The notes under the pieces: model-generated | The model's database searches: none | Seen by the model: only the letters and a program-made list of their open reading frames with translations | What the model was told of the DNA's origin: nothing | Origin: Xanthomonas vesicatoria ATCC 35937 | GTDB taxonomy: Bacteria > Pseudomonadota > Gammaproteobacteria > Xanthomonadales > Xanthomonadaceae | Reading direction: 5' to 3' | Assembly: GCF_001908725.1 (NCBI RefSeq) | Contig: NZ_CP018725.1 | Span: 1 to 64,000, forward strand | Length of the DNA stretch: 64,000 nucleotides | In this document: in pieces, positions 36,730 to 46,100 of the stretch | How the letters are laid out: each line of letters begins with the position of its first letter | Position numbering within the stretch: the stretch's first letter is position 1 | Made by a program: the position numbers and the translations under genes

Positions 36730-37593
36730 TCAGCTACTTTGATCGTTCCGCAAGAATCCGATGTGATGCACCGAATTGACGTCAGCCATAAAACGCCCTG
36801 AGCCTGACTCTCGGGCGTAATCGAAAAGGAGAAGATAGTGGCCAACCATCTCATCGATACTCGATAGGCCATAACGTGCGAGGATAGGGGGGATCTTGTC
36901 CCGGTGAATGGCGATACGGAAGCTCTGGTGCGTGGGGCCGAAGTTGGAAAAGTAAGTGTTATGGCCCTGCCAGATGCTCCAAGATCTGACAAGGCCCCAG
37001 AACCCTAGCCAGCGACCGGTGTGCTGCGCCATGCTTGCCGATTCAAAACGCACGAAAGCGTTATGGACCGCCAACTCAGGTCGGTCATTGCCTGGCATGC
37101 GAATCATCATGGCGCTTGTCTTAAAGGTCGGCCCCTCGACTAGTTGTTCAAGCAGCTTTTGAGGCCCGCGCGACACCGTGTTGGACCGACGCGTGCGATC
37201 GTCACCCGCGCGGGAACGGCTTTCATCATCCGTGGCCTCGACTTCACCAGTGCCCGGTTCTTCGCTTTCGGGCGTCAGTGACGGGATCAGCACGATCAGC
37301 GTGGTGTTTCGTTGCTCCCAATGAGCCACAGTCCGATCGGTATCATCGTCTTCCCATGGATCACCATAGCTGCGGGTGATGTCGCACTTGTCGCCGTGGG
37401 GTAGGGCGTAGAAGTGAGCAACCTTGCTGCGCCGCCCTGGGCTGGGCCTGGATGCCGACCTGAAATGAGCAGTTGCCTCGCAATGAGGGCAACGCAGATG
37501 AGGCTTCAATGCTCGGCGAGCAGACACATCCAGGTCCGCTACTTCCTGGGCCGTGTAGTCCTGGTCGCTTCGACGATCCCTTGCTTTGTCCAT
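36730..37593 (-). CDS. Zn-ribbon (CoiA-N-like) protein of unknown function
   Basis: A 287-residue protein. Residues 30-80 hold a probable zinc site: LRCPHCEATAHFRS, then HFYALPHGDKCD, resembling the N-terminal Cys/His module of CoiA-like competence proteins (CxxC...HFxH...C). An acidic, disordered stretch (PESEEPGTGEVEATDDESRS) precedes a C-terminal globular region with conserved-looking FESASMAQHTGRWLGFWG and IHRDKIPPILARYGLSS. It is followed by the membrane protein gene. The setting next to SPARSA and other conflict genes suggests a two-gene defence unit, but nothing in the sequence proves it. Confidence 0.65.
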   Translation of the reverse strand: MDKARDRRSDQDYTAQEVADLDVSARRALKPHLRCPHCEATAHFRSASRPSPGRRSKVAHFYALPHGDKCDITRSYGDPWEDDDTDRTVAHWEQRNTTLIVLIPSLTPESEEPGTGEVEATDDESRSRAGDDRTRRSNTVSRGPQKLLEQLVEGPTFKTSAMMIRMPGNDRPELAVHNAFVRFESASMAQHTGRWLGFWGLVRSWSIWQGHNTYFSNFGPTHQSFRIAIHRDKIPPILARYGLSSIDEMVGHYLLLFDYARESGSGRFMADVNSVHHIGFLRNDQSS

Positions 37594-37825
37594 CAGCCAC
37601 CCCCTGCCTTAGCTCGCATGCTTTCAAGGGTTGCGCCGGCAGTCAAGATGTTTAAGTTGAGGAGATCCGACCGGCCTCATGCCTCCCCTTATATCCAAAA
37701 AAGACAGAGGTCGCTGTGGAGAAATACGATAAAATAGTAGAGATTGTCGATTGAGCGCCGCGCAGCTTTACTGTGATAAATTTGTCCAGAATAATTTGCT
37801 AACCAACCGATTGGAACAGTCCTGA

Positions 37826-38221
37826 ATGACAACCGCATCTTTGAGTGCCCTTGCCGCTGCCAAGGAAAAATTGGCAGCAGAAATTCGGAAGTTGGAAGAG
37901 CAGGAGGCTCAGCTGCGCCAGCAACATTCGTCCGAAGCATACTCGGAGATCGTCAAATTGCTTGATCAATACAGCGAGCATTTCAGTGCAAAGCAAAAAT
38001 CTGAAATTGCCGCTCTGATCGGTGTTGGGATAGCCAAGCCGAAGAAAGCTGCTTCCGCAAAGAAAGAAGTGGCGCCGAAGTATTGGCTGCCACACAACCA
38101 AGAAACGTGGTCAGGGCGTGGCCGTCCGCCCAAAGCCTTCACCATCTGGCAGGGCAGTGCCTCTTACAAGGAATGGAAAGCCAAGCACCCGGATGAGAAG
38201 TTCCCGGCTTTCCCTGGCTGA
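37826..38221 (+). CDS. H-NS-family nucleoid protein
   Basis: A 131-residue protein with an N-terminal coiled coil (AAAKEKLAAEIRKLEEQEAQ, residues 10-30 onward) for dimerisation and a C-terminal H-NS DNA-binding motif: KYWLPHNQETWSGRGRPPKA, where the W-x-GRGR-P-P core inserts in the minor groove of AT-rich DNA. Between them is a Lys/Ala-rich linker. H-NS-like proteins silence AT-rich foreign genes; carried on an island it may restrain the toxic systems around it. It is followed by a strong terminator. Confidence 0.88.
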   Translation: MTTASLSALAAAKEKLAAEIRKLEEQEAQLRQQHSSEAYSEIVKLLDQYSEHFSAKQKSEIAALIGVGIAKPKKAASAKKEVAPKYWLPHNQETWSGRGRPPKAFTIWQGSASYKEWKAKHPDEKFPAFPG

Positions 38222-38240
38222 GGCTTGCGAATGCGAGGCA

Positions 38241-38274
38241 ACGAGTGCCCGAATTCTCTTCGGGCACTCGTTTT
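38241..38274 (+). terminator. Rho-independent terminator after the H-NS-like gene
   Basis: Perfect 13-bp stem ACGAGTGCCCGAA (38241-38253) and TTCGGGCACTCGT (38259-38271), 5-base loop, then TTTTCT. It lies 20 bases after the stop and just before the convergent nuclease pseudogene. Confidence 0.92.
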
Positions 38275-38297
38275 CTACGTCTTCGGATTGTCGTCTA

Positions 38298-39034
38298 TTA
38301 GCTCAGATCACAACCACTCGGCTGTGGCCAAGTGGTTGCCGGCAGCATCGCTTTGACATTAGCTGGCGCTGTGATGCCAATCGTGCTGGCGCCAAAGGTG
38401 TCTTCCAGCTCATTGATGCTGACGATGTAGCTGTCCAGCGATCCGAGCGTGGCACTGTTTGGAATGAGCCAACTAATGGCCCGAGAGCCGCCACTTGGAT
38501 TGGCCGTGATGATGGTCTTCCAGAAGAAGTCTGGTGTCCGGATGCCATGACTGGTGAGGAAGTAGTCGTTGGTCGTGTCGCTATAAATGACGCCGCCATA
38601 GACTTGGACGCTTGCGATATCGCGATAACACTCAGCCACTTCTTCAGCACGGACCCAGATGCCTTGATTGAAGCTAGCCACCTGAGGAACGATGTTGGAC
38701 ATCAAGTTAGCGCGGCGGATGTAAGTTGCGTTGTAGTCCATGTGGTTGGACGTCACCAAGTGCCCCGGTCATAGCCCGAACGCACGCTGGCATAGGAAGC
38801 ACTGGACGTCTGGCCTGCGCAGCCGCTGGGCAGTTCAGTATCCAAGTTGAAGCTTGAAGGGCGCGCTGCCGAGCCGGTGTCGGCTTGCAAGACATACTCG
38901 TAGCGCAGCGCGGTGCGGTTGGTGCAGTCGTAGCTCAACGTGTAGCCACCCTTGTTGAGCGTGACCACCTGGGCCTGGGCCGCAGCACTGAACGTGGTGA
39001 TCAACGACACGGCGAGGAAGATTCGGAATCGCAT
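38298..39034 (-). pseudogene. Secreted DNA/RNA non-specific endonuclease, frameshifted
   Basis: The N-terminal frame (from 39034) has a signal peptide (FLAVSLITTFSAAAQAQ) and reads to SGYDRGTW-stop. One frame away it continues as HLVTSNHMDYNATYIRRANL and NIVPQVASFNQGIW, the hallmark of the NUC family, where the catalytic histidine follows DRG (DRGH). A single missing base near 38763, inside the DRGH codons, breaks the gene exactly at the active site. The remaining C-terminus is otherwise intact to 38298. If the read is correct, this periplasmic or secreted nuclease is lost. Confidence 0.85.
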
Positions 39035-39360
39035 AGCAGCACATCTCCTTGTGTTTTCTGGGGTCGCACATGCTCGGCAAGCACGGAAAAAGGCCGTTGC
39101 CAGTTCAGGAACGCATGAGTTGACGGAGTTGAAGCAGGCAGCCCAACTGGGCGAGTGGCAGGGTTGCGCCGCGCCCCTGTTGCCAAGATGTGGCACGCGG
39201 TCGTCACTTGTATCTAACAAACGAACTCTAGCGTCAATTCTTAATTCTTGAAGCCGTGACCCAGCTCCAACACCTCATCACTAGGAGGTGGATGTCCCCA
39301 TAGCGTGGCACAGGCGGTGCGATCTCAGGCGATGCGACAGCGCTACCGATACTCAAGCCC

Positions 39361-39585
39361 ATGGATAGAGCCGAGCTTCGCTTTCACCTCGAACGCCTAG
39401 ATGAGGCCGTGCCCGCTTTGCGGGCCTCCAGTCCTGACCGGCGCCACTTTTGGCAAGCCTTTGCCAGCATGGTCTCTGCCATCGAGAGCAAGGCGTTAAC
39501 GAGCGAAGACGCGCAGTTCGTCGGCCGTCGAGCCGACGAAATCTTGTCGTGGCACGGGCTCGAGAGCAGCGGCGAAAGCGCCTGA
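39361..39585 (+). CDS. Small hypothetical protein
   Basis: A 74-residue acidic, helical protein (MDRAELRFHLERLDEAVPAL, ending ADEILSWHGLESSGESA). Composition and codon use look coding and it occupies an otherwise empty stretch, but no good Shine-Dalgarno is visible and I recognise no domain. It could be a remnant of an island core gene. Confidence 0.5.
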   Translation: MDRAELRFHLERLDEAVPALRASSPDRRHFWQAFASMVSAIESKALTSEDAQFVGRRADEILSWHGLESSGESA

Positions 39586-39792
39586 GGTCATCGGTGCTGC
39601 CATAGCCCGACCCTGTGGACAGCAATGCGCTTGCATGCAGGCATGACGCACGCAGGCGCGTGTCTGCTAATGCCCCATCCATCGCAGGGCACAGTAGGCA
39701 ACCGCCAGTGCTGACATTGGCCGCGCCTGTTTCTATCCTCTGTTTGGCCTGCAAGCCTTGAGGCATCCATCGAGATTTTTTACCAGCATTGA

Positions 39793-39829
39793 GCCTCTGA
39801 AAGGGACCTTGGCTTCGCTGTCCCTACCG
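39793..39829. repeat. Direct repeat, copy 1 (radC locus)
   Basis: This 37-base string recurs at 41566-41602 with a single G/A difference. It lies upstream of a radC remnant here and upstream of the intact radC there, marking a duplicated locus. Confidence 0.85.
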
Positions 39830-39845
39830 TAACGTCACGTTGAGT

Positions 39846-39944
39846 CTGCAGGAAGCCTTGGGTTTCCTGGGCATCTGGGTCCTCGATCACCTAGCCATAG
39901 GCCGCCAGCAGCACACCCGCTTGGCGGCAATGGGCTGGGTATAG
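39846..39944 (+). pseudogene. C-terminal remnant of a radC-like gene
   Basis: The frame reads LQEALGFLGIWVLDHLAIGR, QQHTRLAAMGWV, stop. It lines up with the end of the intact RadC-like protein at 41753-42232 (LQQALGLFDIRILDHLVIGG, RQHTSLAARGWA). The rest of the gene, including the JAMM active site, is gone. Confidence 0.85.
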
Positions 39945-39989
39945 CCCACCCCTCTCTTTTGCTACCCTTTAACTTCAGAGGAGAAGGCG

Positions 39990-41045
39990 ATGAAGCTTAA
40001 GCGGGAAGCTAAAACACTGAAATCCAAGTCATTGGCTTCATTGCGCCGAGGACTTGAAGCTTTTAATAGTCACGATGATATTGGTCGACCCGAGGTAATC
40101 TTGCTGCTGCTCCAACATGCTAGCGAGATGCTCACAAAGGCTCTCTTGGTTCAAAAGGACGAAGATGTATTTGATAAAGAGAAAGGGACATCTATCGGCC
40201 TTGAGAGATCTCTGAAAATCGGGCTATCAAAGGGTTGGCTGACCGTAGCTCAGGTAGGGTCTATTCGAGTTATTGATGCCATGAGAGATCAAGCTCAGCA
40301 CTGGATGATCGTTGTGCCTGAGGATGCGCTTTATATAAATGCGCGAGCGCTTATTACGACGCTGGATGAAATTCTTTCTATTCATTTCGGTGACTCTCTC
40401 GCTGATCACCTTCCTTTGAGAGTTCTTCCACTCTCAACGCTGCCCATTCCAGATTTCATTATGCTGATAAATCGGGAATATGCTCAAATCCGAGAGTTGT
40501 TAGCCCCTGGTCGCCGCGCTCGTGATGAGGCGAGAGGACGAATCACTGCGCTATTGGCAATGGAAGCACACGTGAGTGAAGAGGTCTCGGTGTCGAAACG
40601 AGACCTGGATCGAATCGAAGATGCAATCAAGAGTGGCACTCAGGTGGAACAGGTGTTTCCACGCCTGATGACATTGGCAACCGATGTTTCAGGAGAGGGT
40701 CCTACTATTCGAGTTCGAATCACAAAGGCCCCAGATGCTCCCGGAATTCGATATGTGTCTGGTGACGATCCTGAGGGAGCAGCCGCCATTCGCGAGGTGG
40801 ATCTTCAGAGGAAGTATCATTTAAGCCCTAGTGCTCTTGCGGTAAAGCTTGGTTTGAATACCAGTAAGGCCAAGGCGGTGCGAGATTTTCTAAAAGTTGA
40901 TGAGGATCCGGCGAATGTCATGGTTTTTGAGTTCGGCTCTCAAAAGCACCCTCGTTACTCGGATAACGCACTTCGAGTTCTGAAAGCGGCCATTAGCCCA
41001 GAACTAGTCGAGCGCGCTTGGAGGGAGCGTGCTGGGCGTCGCTAA
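39990..41045 (+). CDS. DUF3644-like protein
   Basis: A 351-residue protein whose first 150 residues (SLASLRRGLEAFNSHDDIGR, LLLLQHASEMLTKALLVQKD) match the pattern of DUF3644, a helical domain sometimes found beside restriction and other defence genes. The C-terminal part holds a predicted helix-turn-helix-like stretch (YHLSPSALAVKLGLNTSKAK). Shine-Dalgarno GGAGAAGG precedes the ATG. Base composition is more AT-rich than the flanking radC copies, consistent with later insertion. Function unknown. Confidence 0.65.
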   Translation: MKLKREAKTLKSKSLASLRRGLEAFNSHDDIGRPEVILLLLQHASEMLTKALLVQKDEDVFDKEKGTSIGLERSLKIGLSKGWLTVAQVGSIRVIDAMRDQAQHWMIVVPEDALYINARALITTLDEILSIHFGDSLADHLPLRVLPLSTLPIPDFIMLINREYAQIRELLAPGRRARDEARGRITALLAMEAHVSEEVSVSKRDLDRIEDAIKSGTQVEQVFPRLMTLATDVSGEGPTIRVRITKAPDAPGIRYVSGDDPEGAAAIREVDLQRKYHLSPSALAVKLGLNTSKAKAVRDFLKVDEDPANVMVFEFGSQKHPRYSDNALRVLKAAISPELVERAWRERAGRR

Positions 41046-41088
41046 ATATATATAAAAGCGCGAAATTTTGGGTGTCGATGGCAAGAGG

Positions 41089-41385
41089 TTATGGGGCCAT
41101 AAATTGGGCGACAGTGACGCGGTAACTGGCGAGCACGTTGTAAAAAACATCACCGTTATAGAAGAGGCTGGCCGTCGTGCCATACGGGTTGATTGACTTG
41201 CCCGCGCATGCAATCACTTCGCCCGCCCGTTCAATGACTTGGTAATGCCAGGCGGCAGCATGGTGCGTTAGAAATTGCACGAAGTCAGGGAGTTCCTCAT
41301 TGCCGACGATCGCCGGCACGTTGCCATCGAACAGCGCCAAGCAGGCGCTGAAGTCGTCAGGATTCCAGGTCCGAGTCGTATGCAT
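41089..41385 (-). pseudogene. N-terminal fragment of a GNAT acetyltransferase
   Basis: The first 65 residues (TWNPDDFSACLALFDGNVPA, FVQFLTHHAAAWHYQVIERA, GEVIACAGKSI) follow the start of small GNAT enzymes ('w.p.d..aclaiFd.NvP..F'). The acetyl-CoA-binding motif that should follow is replaced by unrelated sequence, so it is a truncated gene. It abuts the DUF3644 gene in convergent orientation. Confidence 0.65.
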
Positions 41386-41752
41386 GCGTCAAATTTTCCT
41401 CGGACACGCAAACGCGCCGCAATGAGACGCGCAAAGGCCAAGTCCTCAGGGGCTCTGACCCATCAGCTCGATGGCCGAGAACTCTTGCTTTCCTCCTGAC
41501 CACCGAGGTCGGTATTTGCCGCTTGAGTTGGGGTTTCAACGCATTTTCATCTCCACCAGCTCTGGGCCTCTGAAAGGGACCTTAGCTTCGCTGTCCCTAC
41601 CGCAAGGACAGGCCTCCTTCTCGACGCTTGCGCTTTGTTGCGGCCCTTCGCTGCGCGCTGCTTGCGCAGTGCTCGCTCTCGGGTGCGGTAGGGCCGGACG
41701 CTTCGCCTGTCGGTTCCCACGAGGCGCACAACGCGCTGGTGGAGAAGAACCG
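41386..41752. other. Intergenic with second direct repeat
   Basis: About 370 bases without a gene. It holds the second copy of the 37-base repeat (41566-41602) and leads into radC. Open frames here look non-coding. Confidence 0.5.
41566..41602. repeat. Direct repeat, copy 2 (radC locus)
   Basis: One mismatch to 39793-39829; see that entry. It lies 150 bases before the intact radC-like gene. Confidence 0.85.
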
Positions 41753-42232
41753 ATGAAGCGCACCCGAGACATCAAGGCTCAATACCAAATTCAGATGGAC
41801 GAAGAGGGCATCTTGCTCGCAGCAGCCACCATCCTGGAACAGCGCCTTTATCGCCAAGGCCGCATCCACAGCCCAGACCAAGCCGGCGACTACCTGATTG
41901 CCCGCTGCGCACATCTCAGTCACGAAGTCTTCGGGGTCGTCTTCCTGGACATCAAGCACCAGATCTTGGCAACCGAACATCTCTTCTTCGGCACCATCGA
42001 CGGCTGCGAGGTGCACCCTCGGGTGGTCGCCAAGCGCGCCCTGGATTTGAACGCTGCGGCCGTCATCCTTTTCCACAACCACCCGAGCGGCAACCCGGAG
42101 CCAAGCGAAGCTGACCGCAAGGTCACCGAGCGTCTGCAGCAGGCTCTGGGCCTTTTCGACATCCGGATCCTCGACCATTTGGTCATCGGTGGGCGTCAGC
42201 ACACCAGCTTGGCGGCCAGGGGGTGGGCGTAG
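41753..42232 (+). CDS. RadC-like JAB/MPN domain protein
   Basis: A 159-residue protein of the RadC (JAMM metalloprotease-fold) family. The metal site is LFHNHPSGNPEPSEAD (H-x-H-P-S-G...D), preceded by FGVVFLDIKHQILATEHLF. The N-terminal helix-hairpin-helix of chromosomal RadC is missing, so this is the short form usual on plasmids and integrative elements, where its role is unresolved (it is not a true DNA-repair RadC). The ATG at 41753 follows GGAGAAG. A decayed copy of its 3' end lies at 39846-39944. Confidence 0.88.
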   Translation: MKRTRDIKAQYQIQMDEEGILLAAATILEQRLYRQGRIHSPDQAGDYLIARCAHLSHEVFGVVFLDIKHQILATEHLFFGTIDGCEVHPRVVAKRALDLNAAAVILFHNHPSGNPEPSEADRKVTERLQQALGLFDIRILDHLVIGGRQHTSLAARGWA

Positions 42233-42467
42233 CCCACCCATTCACCTATGTAGTCCACCTTCATCAACGCGAGCAGCGAGCGCATGTTGTGCAGCTCTGT
42301 GGATGCCCTTGCGTGCGGGATGGGAGCTGGCAAAGCCCCGACCGTCTCCCGGAGCGAGCAGCACGGTGTTGCCCTTTTGCCTTCTTGTCTGCCCAGGTCG
42401 GCGATCGGGACGGTAGACTCTGCCCGACTGAGGTGGGGAGCATGCCAAGGTGGACGGGAGGCAACGC

Positions 42468-43109
42468 ATGGAAACAACAATGACCAATCAGCCCAATAAG
42501 GGAGAGTTCTTCCATTTGCAGCCGGACGTCCGGCGAGGTGGCAAAGGCCATGGGGTTGTCTTTGAGAACCGAGAGGCGCTCCTAACTCGGCCTAGGCTGA
42601 TTCTGAGGCCAAAGGATGGCGGGTTTCCTGCTTTGCGCGAGGTTCCACGCCTGGTCTATCGCCCCAATGAGGGCGTGCCTCCCGAAGATCTGGAAGGAGG
42701 ATTTAGCGGCTACTGGCTGGTTTCAGAGCGCCTGCGTCGAGTGATGGACGCTGTAGATCCTGAGGCGTTTGCGTTTGTCGAAACCGACTATCGCTTAGCC
42801 GATGGCTCGAAGGGGCCAAACGTCTACCTATGCGATGTGGTCCGCACGGTGGACGTGCTGGATGAAGATGCCTCTCACCTCGATATCAAGGTCAGTGACG
42901 AATACGAAGCTGGTAAATATTACAGCTTAGCGGGAGGCTCGCGGCTGGCCTTCAAACGCGATGTGCTCGGGGCAGCGCATGTATTTAGGCTGCCATTTCA
43001 CGGTGGCGTCTTTTGTGATCGAGTGTTCAAGGATGCTGTGAAAGCAGCCGGTATCGGCTCCGATGGACAGTCGGACGGCCTCTGGTTCTACGACGTGGTG
43101 AACCGCTAG
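42468..43109 (+). CDS. DUF1629/Imm11-type immunity protein
   Basis: A 213-residue soluble protein. It fits the DUF1629 (Imm11) immunity family: an N-terminal FFHLQPDVRRGGKG segment, central GGFSGYWLVSERLRRVMDAV, PEAFAFVETDYRLADG, and a C-terminal half ending GLWFYDVVNR. Members protect cells against a toxin encoded next to them. Here the next gene, 32 bases downstream, encodes a large protein with an AHH-like nuclease motif, the probable cognate toxin. The ATG at 42468 has GGGAGGC six bases upstream. Confidence 0.75.
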   Translation: METTMTNQPNKGEFFHLQPDVRRGGKGHGVVFENREALLTRPRLILRPKDGGFPALREVPRLVYRPNEGVPPEDLEGGFSGYWLVSERLRRVMDAVDPEAFAFVETDYRLADGSKGPNVYLCDVVRTVDVLDEDASHLDIKVSDEYEAGKYYSLAGGSRLAFKRDVLGAAHVFRLPFHGGVFCDRVFKDAVKAAGIGSDGQSDGLWFYDVVNR

Positions 43110-43141
43110 GCCGAGCCGCAAGACGACAAGGAGCCTGATCC

Positions 43142-46100
43142 GTGCCGAACTACCGAACGCTTTTCCAGGATCACCACAACATAGAACAGCAGACGCTGAA
43201 GAACAGCGAGTTGCTTGATGAGCTTCAGCGGGCGGGGAAGTTCGATATCCACGCGCCGGAAAACCGACTGTTCCTGCCGGCCAACCCCGCGTTCGCTCAA
43301 ACGATGGGAATCACGCCACATAGCGGCGGCCCTCTTGGCGCTTACCAGTATGGGCTGCTTGATCACCTTGAAGATCTCTACGCGTCCCGAGATGGACAAG
43401 CCATGTTGGAGGGTGACCCAGCTGCGATGGACCGTGTTGTCCAGCGTGTCGAGGGCCTACGCGATACAGTCAAAGTAGGCCTAATCAATGGTGATCTGAA
43501 CACCAATACGCCCGTTGGTTTAAGCGCTGCGCAGACCAATCAAAAGGTTCAAGACTTTTTCCGCGATATCCCGACCTACCAGCAAACCCATGCCCAACAA
43601 ATTGAAGCCCTGAAGAGCTTCACGGAGATAGACCACGGCTGGGGTGCTGTCACGAACTCCGAATCGCGCATCGTCTCCACGCTCAACCAAATCCAAGTCA
43701 GCGACACCGCCATCGTTCGAGGCGGGGACATCGAGCTTCAGCGCCATGGGTTGTCGCTCGCCATCGCAAACGCCCACCACGACGGACGGGTGGTCTTTTC
43801 CGAGCAGGGCATCCTCAAGGTCGAGCAGACCCTGGGCGAGGAAGCCGCACACAACCTGCGCGTGCCCCGAGGCCAACGCGGTGCGGCGTCCATGGAAGTA
43901 TTGCTGGGCAATGCATCGGCGAGCACCTTGGTGCGTTCGGGAGGTTTGTTAGCGACCGGCGCGGATGCGGTGGTAACAGCTCGCCGTTCGGCGGAGCTGC
44001 TGGAACAGGGCAATGCCACTGCCGCGCAGTCCGAAGTCACCCATGCATTGGCCCGCAACGTCGGCGGCTGGGCCGGTGGCGCGTCCACCGCCGCCGCGAT
44101 TGGCGGCAGCGGCTTCGTGCCTGCTGCGTTGGTGGTCGGCGATGCGCTGTTGATGAGCGAGGCGTTCGACAAAGGCGCCGATTTGCTGGACAACCGCGCC
44201 ATCTACCACCAGACCGACAAGGCCGGTGTGGAGTGGCAATTCAATGGTCGCAACTGGCAGCGCGAAGCGGCCATCGATCGCGCCCAGGAGGGACGTCGCA
44301 CGTTGGGCGAGCAACCCGTGGTCGCCAGCTACGAAAAATCCCAGGAGCTGGGTGCGCTGGCCAACGCCAAGGCCGTGGAGTTGGCGTTGTGCAAGGCTCC
44401 ACCACCACAGGACCCTTTCAACCTCCCTGCAAGAGCCAGCGACCAAGTGGGACTGGACAACCAGAACTGGCATCGCAATCCCGAGAGCCAGGCATGGGAG
44501 CGCCAGGTCAAAACCGCCGTGTTCGGTGCCAACGACCGGGGCAGCTACGAACACCAAACCGCTTCCCCTGAACGCGCGCGACAGCTCAACCAAGAAGCCC
44601 TGGGCCGCATCGAAAGCAACATCGCCACTGGGCGCGAAGCCATCGCCGCCGCCTATTTGGAAAACCATGCCGCGCAGCGAGCCCAGGCTTACGGTGTCGA
44701 AGTGCCTGCGGCAGTGGAAAGCGTCCTCGCCAAGCAAGGTCACGTGCAGGGACACGACGGCCAGGTCTACCAGCGGAACGAGTCTGGGCAGTGGGCCGGC
44801 AAGGATGGCGTCGCCAGTGGCAACCTGGCAATGGAGCTGGAACTGACCGACCGACTGCGGCAGCCCTCAATCGAGCGCTCCCAGGAAACCTTGGCGGCGA
44901 TCCAGGCACTTCCCGCGCCGACCGCTGCGCAGATGGAGCACAACGAACTGCTGCATCGTTACCGGGCGGCAGGCGTTGATTTGAACGTCAACCCGCAGAC
45001 CCAGCAGGCCGTGGAGCTGGCCTCGCAGCGGACCATAGACGCCAACGGCATCACCGGGCCGACCATGCAGCAGTTGCAGCGCAATGAGTTGGGGCAATAC
45101 GGTTATGACAGCCCCATCGCGCACCTTCAACGCGGCAGCGATGGGGTCACTCGTGTGGTGGCCGTCACCAGCAGCGACGAGATCCGACAGGCGTTGAGTG
45201 AGGCGCCAGGCAATCGGCGAGAGGTGCCAAGCCTTGGGCGCGGGGCTGAGGGAACGGCAGACACGGACACCTCGACCTCCGATTCTTCCAGTCCACAGCA
45301 AGTGCTCGACCTCCATTCACGCATGCAGGCTTCTATTGCGGCGCAGGCGCGACAAGAACGCGAGCAGCAAGATCGTGTTGCGCACGAGCAGCATGTCGCG
45401 CAAGTGCGCGAGCACATCCAGCAGGCACAGCCGGAGCGCGAAGAACAGGCGCAGAGCGAGCAGGCAGTCCAGGCGCAGGCGGTGTTGGAAGGTCAACGCC
45501 AAGCAGAGCAGCAACGCGAACAGGAAGAACGCGAGCAACAGGAGCGCATGGCGCAGACCAGCCAGCAGCGCGAACTGCAGGAGCGTGAGGAAAGGGATGT
45601 CGAGCAACGTCAGGCGCAAGAGCGCCAGGCCGACAACCAACAGCGGGAGCAGCAAGACCGCCAGGCTCAAGAAGCCCGGCAGGTTGAGGTCCAGGAAAGT
45701 CAGGCTCGCCAAGCGCAGCAGCACGCCTCGCAGCAAGCCGACCCTCAACCGCATGCTCCGAATGCGGCGCTGGCTCAACAAACGACGCGTCCTCAGTTGC
45801 AGCAGGAAGACGCGCGTCAGCAGCCAGAGGTGCAGAACCAACAGACAGGCGAACAGCTGGCTCACAACCCACCTGACCCACCGAAGCAAACGCCTGGTCC
45901 AGATGACGCGCAGCTGCGTCAAGCACAAGAAGCAGAACGCGCGTTCGAACCGCAATCGTTGCAAAGCCGCGACACCGCGCGCATCCAGGTGCCTCCCTCC
46001 GAGGACCGGGAATCCGGCAACCCACCTTTGCAAAGCGCACAGGCCGATGCGGTGTCCCCGGCGCTGTATCACCAGGTGCAAACGCAGCAGGCGGAGATGG

